Part shown: one piece after another, positions 61,309-64,000 of the stretch
How positions within the stretch are numbered: position 1 is the first letter of the stretch
Layout: each line of letters starts with the position of its first letter
Assembly: GCA_958295695.1 (NCBI GenBank)
Contig: OY282363.1
Location: forward strand, 248,001 to 312,000
DNA length: 64,000 bases
Reading direction: 5' to 3'
Origin: an uncultured Alphaproteobacteria bacterium
Lineage (GTDB): Bacteria > Pseudomonadota > Alphaproteobacteria > SP197
The notes under the pieces: generated by a model
The model's input: the letters and a program-made list of their open reading frames with translations, nothing else
The model's database searches: none
Told to the model about the DNA's origin: nothing
Program-made: the position numbers and the translations under genes

Positions 61309-61515
61309 ATGACGAACGACACGCTGCTCGCCCGCATCGACGAGCGGACCAGACATACGGACGAAAAGCTCGCCGACCTCGACAAACGCTTCAGCGAGTA
61401 TGTGACGCGCCACGAGTTCGGCCCCGTCAGGCTGATCGCCTACGGCCTCGCCGTCGCCGCCATGGCGGCCGTGGCGAACGCGCTCGTGGGTTCGGTCGTC
61501 GGGGCCGGGCCGTGA
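61309..61515 (+). CDS. Small single-TM phage protein (lysis-linked, putative)
   Basis: A 68-aa protein with an N-terminal coiled stretch (LLARIDERTRHTDEKLADLDKRF) and one C-terminal TM (LIAYGLAVAAMAAVANALVGSV), the layout of XhlA-like or spanin-like lysis helpers. ATG at 61309 has GGGAGGGG eight bases upstream; an ATG at 61228, overlapping the fibre stop, would give 95 aa. Confidence 0.6.
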   Translation: MTNDTLLARIDERTRHTDEKLADLDKRFSEYVTRHEFGPVRLIAYGLAVAAMAAVANALVGSVVGAGP

Positions 61516-61565
61516 CGCGCGGGCCCGCGCGACCCCTCATCGAGAAGAGACAAGGAGGACATCCC

Positions 61566-61688
61566 ATGGAACGACTCGCCGCATGGCGGCGCGTCCCGCC
61601 GGCGCGCCGGCGGGACCGCCTGGCGAACCCCGGCCGGTTCCCGGCCGTCTTCGCCGCCACGGCCGCCGCCGTCGGGGCGCCGGCGTGA
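61566..61688 (+). CDS. 40-aa basic peptide upstream of and overlapping the holin gene
   Basis: ATG with a perfect AAGGAGG site, then MERLAAWRRVPPARRRDRLA and a short hydrophobic end (FAATAAAVGAPA). The stop overlaps the holin GTG as GTGA. It may be a coupling peptide or a lysis regulator; no family recognised. Confidence 0.45.
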   Translation: MERLAAWRRVPPARRRDRLANPGRFPAVFAATAAAVGAPA

Positions 61689-62089
61689 CCGCCGCGCTCC
61701 TGCCGCTGATCGGCGCGGTGCTCGACAAGGTCCTGCCGCGGGCGGTCGAGGACAAGGACAAGGCCGCCGCGATCAAGGCGGAGGTGACGGCGCTGCTGAT
61801 CGCCCGCGAGGGAGAGCTCCGCCGGGCCGCCGCCGACATCGTCAAGACCGAGGCGCTGGGCCATTCGTGGCTGCAGCGCAACTGGCGTCCGCTGCTGATG
61901 CTGACCGTGGTCGCCATCGTCGCCAACAACTACCTGGTCGCGCCCTACGCCCGGGCCCTGTTCGGCGCCGGCCTCGCCCTGGAGCTCCCCGAACGGCTCT
62001 GGGACCTCATGACGGTGGGCGTCGGCGGCTACGTCGTCGGCCGCTCGGCCGAACGCGGCGTCGACCTGTGGCGCAAGGGCGGAGGATAG
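61685..62089 (+). CDS. Holin, GTA_holin_3TM family
   Basis: A 134-aa protein of the 3TM holin family also present in gene transfer agents. The amphipathic front (DKDKAAAIKAEVTALLIAREGELRRAAADIVKTEALG) precedes WLQRNWRPLLMLTVVAIVANNYLVAPY and a third segment (LMTVGVGGYVVGRS). GTG start at 61685. Last recognised gene of the morphogenesis-lysis cluster. Confidence 0.8.
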   Translation: MTAALLPLIGAVLDKVLPRAVEDKDKAAAIKAEVTALLIAREGELRRAAADIVKTEALGHSWLQRNWRPLLMLTVVAIVANNYLVAPYARALFGAGLALELPERLWDLMTVGVGGYVVGRSAERGVDLWRKGGG

Positions 62090-62168
62090 CCGGCCGCGCG
62101 GAGCCCACCCCGCCGCGCCCCTCGATACGGAGCTTCGGGCCGCGACGCGCTCCGGGTATCGTCCGGCC
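62090..62168. repeat. Short gap with dispersed-repeat core
   Basis: CCCCTCGATACG at 62118-62129 (11 of 12 bases as at 52781), at the junction of the prophage cluster and the vsr gene. Confidence 0.5.
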
Positions 62169-62597
62169 ATGGACACGCGAAGCCCGGAACAGCGGCGGCG
62201 CATCATGCAAGCCGTCCAGAGCGAGCACACCGGACCCGAAAAGCGCGTCCGGCGCCTTCTCCACGCCATGGGCTACCGCTTCCGGCTCCATCGCAAGGAC
62301 CTGCCCGGCAGACCGGACATCGTGCTGCCCGGCCGCCGGAAGGCGATCTTCGTCCACGGGTGTTTCTGGCACGCGCACGGATGCCGGAAGGGCCGGCCCC
62401 CGAAGTCCCGTCTCGACTACTGGCTTCCCAAGCTTGAAGAAAATGTCGAACGCGATAGAATAAAACAGGAACAACTGGAATCGCTCGGATGGGAGACGCT
62501 TGTCGTGTGGCAGTGCGAAACGAAGGACCTCGACCCGCTGGCCGCGCGGCTACAAGCGTTTGTGGATGATTCCCGGAGGACGATCGACATACTGTAA
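62169..62597 (+). CDS. vsr: Very short patch repair endonuclease
   Basis: A 142-aa nicking enzyme that acts at T:G mismatches created by deamination of 5-methylcytosine. The N-terminal RSPEQRRRIMQAVQSEHT block, PGRPDIVLPGRRKAIFVHGCFWHAHGCRKGR with the catalytic Asp/His set, and the RDRIKQEQLESLGWETLVVWQCE end are diagnostic. The Cys/His group binds structural zinc. It sits directly before a C5-cytosine methyltransferase, its functional partner. Confidence 0.95.
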   Translation: MDTRSPEQRRRIMQAVQSEHTGPEKRVRRLLHAMGYRFRLHRKDLPGRPDIVLPGRRKAIFVHGCFWHAHGCRKGRPPKSRLDYWLPKLEENVERDRIKQEQLESLGWETLVVWQCETKDLDPLAARLQAFVDDSRRTIDIL

Positions 62598-62619
62598 CGG
62601 GCGCATTAGGATGTCGTGG

Positions 62620-63987
62620 ATGAACCGACGGGAACGAACGATGGCTGCGGGGCGCGCGAGACCGGTGGGGGTCGACCTCTTCTCCGGCGCCGGAGGGTTG
62701 GGCCTCGGTTTCGAGCAGGCCGGCTTCGATATCGCCGCCGCCGTCGAGATCGACCCCGTGCACTGCGCCACGCACAAGTACAACTTTCCCGAAACCGCGA
62801 TCCTCCCCCACGCCGTCGAGGGGCTGAGCGCCGGGTTCATCCGCGAAGCCTCCGACCTCGGCGACCGCCCGGTCGATTGCGTCTTCGGCGGCGCGCCGTG
62901 CCAGGGCTTCTCGCTCATCGGGCATCGCGCCCTGGACGATCCCCGCAACGGGCTCGTGCTCGATTTCGTGCGGATCGTCTCCGGGCTGAAGGCCCGCACC
63001 TTCGTCTTCGAGAACGTGAAGGGTCTGACGGTCGGCGGGCACAAGGCTTTCCTCAAGGAACTGGTCGCCGCCTTCGACGCCGCCGGATACGATGTCCGCG
63101 AGCCTTGGAAAGTCCTGAACGCCGCCCGCTACGGAACGCCGCAATCCCGCGAGCGCCTGATCCTCCTGGGCTGCCGGAAGGGCGAGGAGTTGCCCGACTA
63201 CCCGGCCCCCGTCGCGAACCCGGCCGGACGCAATCGGGCGATCGCCGGCCTGCCCGACGGCCCCACATGCGCCGATGCGTTGGGCGATCTGCCCGACGCC
63301 GATCGCTTCGAGGCGCTTCTCTCCTCCGACGCCGCGGAGACGACCGGCTACGGAGAACCCTCGGCCTATGCCGCCGAACTGCGCTGCGCGACGAACGACG
63401 CATGGCGTTTCGGCTATGTCCGCGAGTGGAACCCCGCCGTCCTGACATCCAGCGCCAGGACCGAGCACACCGACATTACGAGGCGGCGGTTCGCGGAGAC
63501 CGAACCCGGCGCCGTCGAGCCGATCGGCCGCCTCTTCAAGCTGCCGGCACGGGGCGTCTCGAACACCTTGCGCGCGGGGACGGACGGCGCGCGCGGCGCG
63601 TTCACGAGTCCCCGCCCCATCCACTACCGCTTCGATCGCTGCGTCACGGTGCGGGAGATGGCGCGCCTGCACGGCTTCCCCGACTGGTTCCGGTTCAACG
63701 TCACCAAGTGGCACGGCGCCCGCCAGATCGGGAACGCCGTGCCGCCCCCGCTCGCGCGGGCGGTCGCCGCCCAGGTGATGGAGGCGCTGGGCGTCGAGGC
63801 GAGCAGGCCCGAACGGACTCTCGCCCTGGGCGACGCCGCGCTCCTCGCGCTCGACCTGTCCGGGGCGGCGGCGCACTTCCGGGTCGAGGCGCCGCGCCGC
63901 CGCCGCGATCGGAAGAGCGGGGCCAGGAAACGCAAACAGATCGACATCGAGCGCGAGCGTCTGGCCGGGCGGATCGCGCATGGCTAG
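62620..63987 (+). CDS. DNA (cytosine-5-)methyltransferase
   Basis: A 455-aa C5 methyltransferase. Motif I VDLFSGAGGLGLGFEQAGF, motif IV GGAPCQGFS with the catalytic Cys94, motif VI FENVKG (131 on), motif VIII SRERLILLG, and motifs IX-X ending in RQIGNAVPPPLA. The stretch between VIII and IX is the target-recognition region. Recognition site unknown. Starts at 62611, 62620 or 62641; 62620 has AGGA at the best spacing. The downstream gene starts inside it. Confidence 0.9.
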   Translation: MNRRERTMAAGRARPVGVDLFSGAGGLGLGFEQAGFDIAAAVEIDPVHCATHKYNFPETAILPHAVEGLSAGFIREASDLGDRPVDCVFGGAPCQGFSLIGHRALDDPRNGLVLDFVRIVSGLKARTFVFENVKGLTVGGHKAFLKELVAAFDAAGYDVREPWKVLNAARYGTPQSRERLILLGCRKGEELPDYPAPVANPAGRNRAIAGLPDGPTCADALGDLPDADRFEALLSSDAAETTGYGEPSAYAAELRCATNDAWRFGYVREWNPAVLTSSARTEHTDITRRRFAETEPGAVEPIGRLFKLPARGVSNTLRAGTDGARGAFTSPRPIHYRFDRCVTVREMARLHGFPDWFRFNVTKWHGARQIGNAVPPPLARAVAAQVMEALGVEASRPERTLALGDAALLALDLSGAAAHFRVEAPRRRRDRKSGARKRKQIDIERERLAGRIAHG

Positions 63988-64000
63988 GAAGACGCGCAAC
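63980..64000 (+). CDS. Start of a further gene (cut by the window end)
   Basis: ATG at 63980 opens a frame (MARKTRN) that overlaps the methyltransferase end by eight bases. By position it could be the matching restriction enzyme or another modification-linked gene, but seven codons say nothing more. Confidence 0.35.

Overview
This is a GC-rich chromosomal segment from an alphaproteobacterium, probably Rhodospirillales-like. That placement rests on the purC-purS-purQ-purL-bolA-grxD cluster next to purB and a DUF1476 ATP-synthase inhibitor gene, on promoters of the TTGAC-N17-(G)CTA type, on separate short GltX and CysS operons, and on a direct-repeat LexA box (GAAC-N7-GAAC) of the alphaproteobacterial kind. 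Some content (a phytanoyl-CoA dioxygenase family gene, a trimethylamine-dehydrogenase-like enzyme, and above all a secreted ankyrin protein inside a podovirus-like prophage) resembles that of symbionts of marine invertebrates. That lifestyle is an inference.

Layout. 1-6300: argD-argF (argF runs off the left end), a lipoprotein hydrolase, mlaA-mlaC, a 2-oxoglutarate oxygenase with an AhpD-like gene. 6400-10700: hmgA coupled to a trimethylamine-dehydrogenase homologue, then a PhyH-type oxygenase and tRNA-Ala(CGC). 10988-16700: yggT, folD, thpR-tesA diverging from a YbbA/YbbP-type ABC exporter. 16800-22100: Bax-inhibitor-1 protein, aspartic protease, an internally deleted hydrolase coupled to a NavAb-like voltage-gated sodium channel, a fatty-acid hydroxylase, and a SABATH-type carboxyl methyltransferase. 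22200-32600: nadE-gltX, a cysS-cimA-trmJ operon with a putative cysteine-codon leader peptide, rpsD, a HAD dehalogenase and an M81 metallopeptidase. 32800-40800: a lower-GC NucS-like nuclease, then grxD, bolA, purL, purQ, purS, purC, an NRDE protein, DUF1476 and purB.

40950-44420 is a restriction-modification cassette (plus an IS1595-type transposase remnant) flanked by about 460-bp direct repeats. The repeats are two copies of the 3' half of a prophage repressor gene. The intact repressor (44038-44724) faces a compact podovirus-type morphogenesis and lysis cluster (44804-62089): two small DNA-binding proteins, terminase, portal, a muramidase-fused internal protein, a signal-peptide ankyrin-repeat protein, scaffold, capsid, tail tubular A/B, gp13/gp14-like ejection proteins, T7-type tail fibre and holin. 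No integrase or replication genes are seen in it. A LexA box sits in the repressor/early intergenic region, so the prophage looks wired to the SOS response. 62169-64000 holds vsr, a C5-cytosine methyltransferase and the first codons of another gene, so DNA-modification modules flank the prophage on both sides.

The host genes are largely translationally coupled (many ATGA/GTGA overlaps). The most notable items are the ankyrin-carrying prophage (compare published 'ankyphages'), the R-M insertion with long direct repeats, the SOS-type operator, and the putative leader peptide of cysS.
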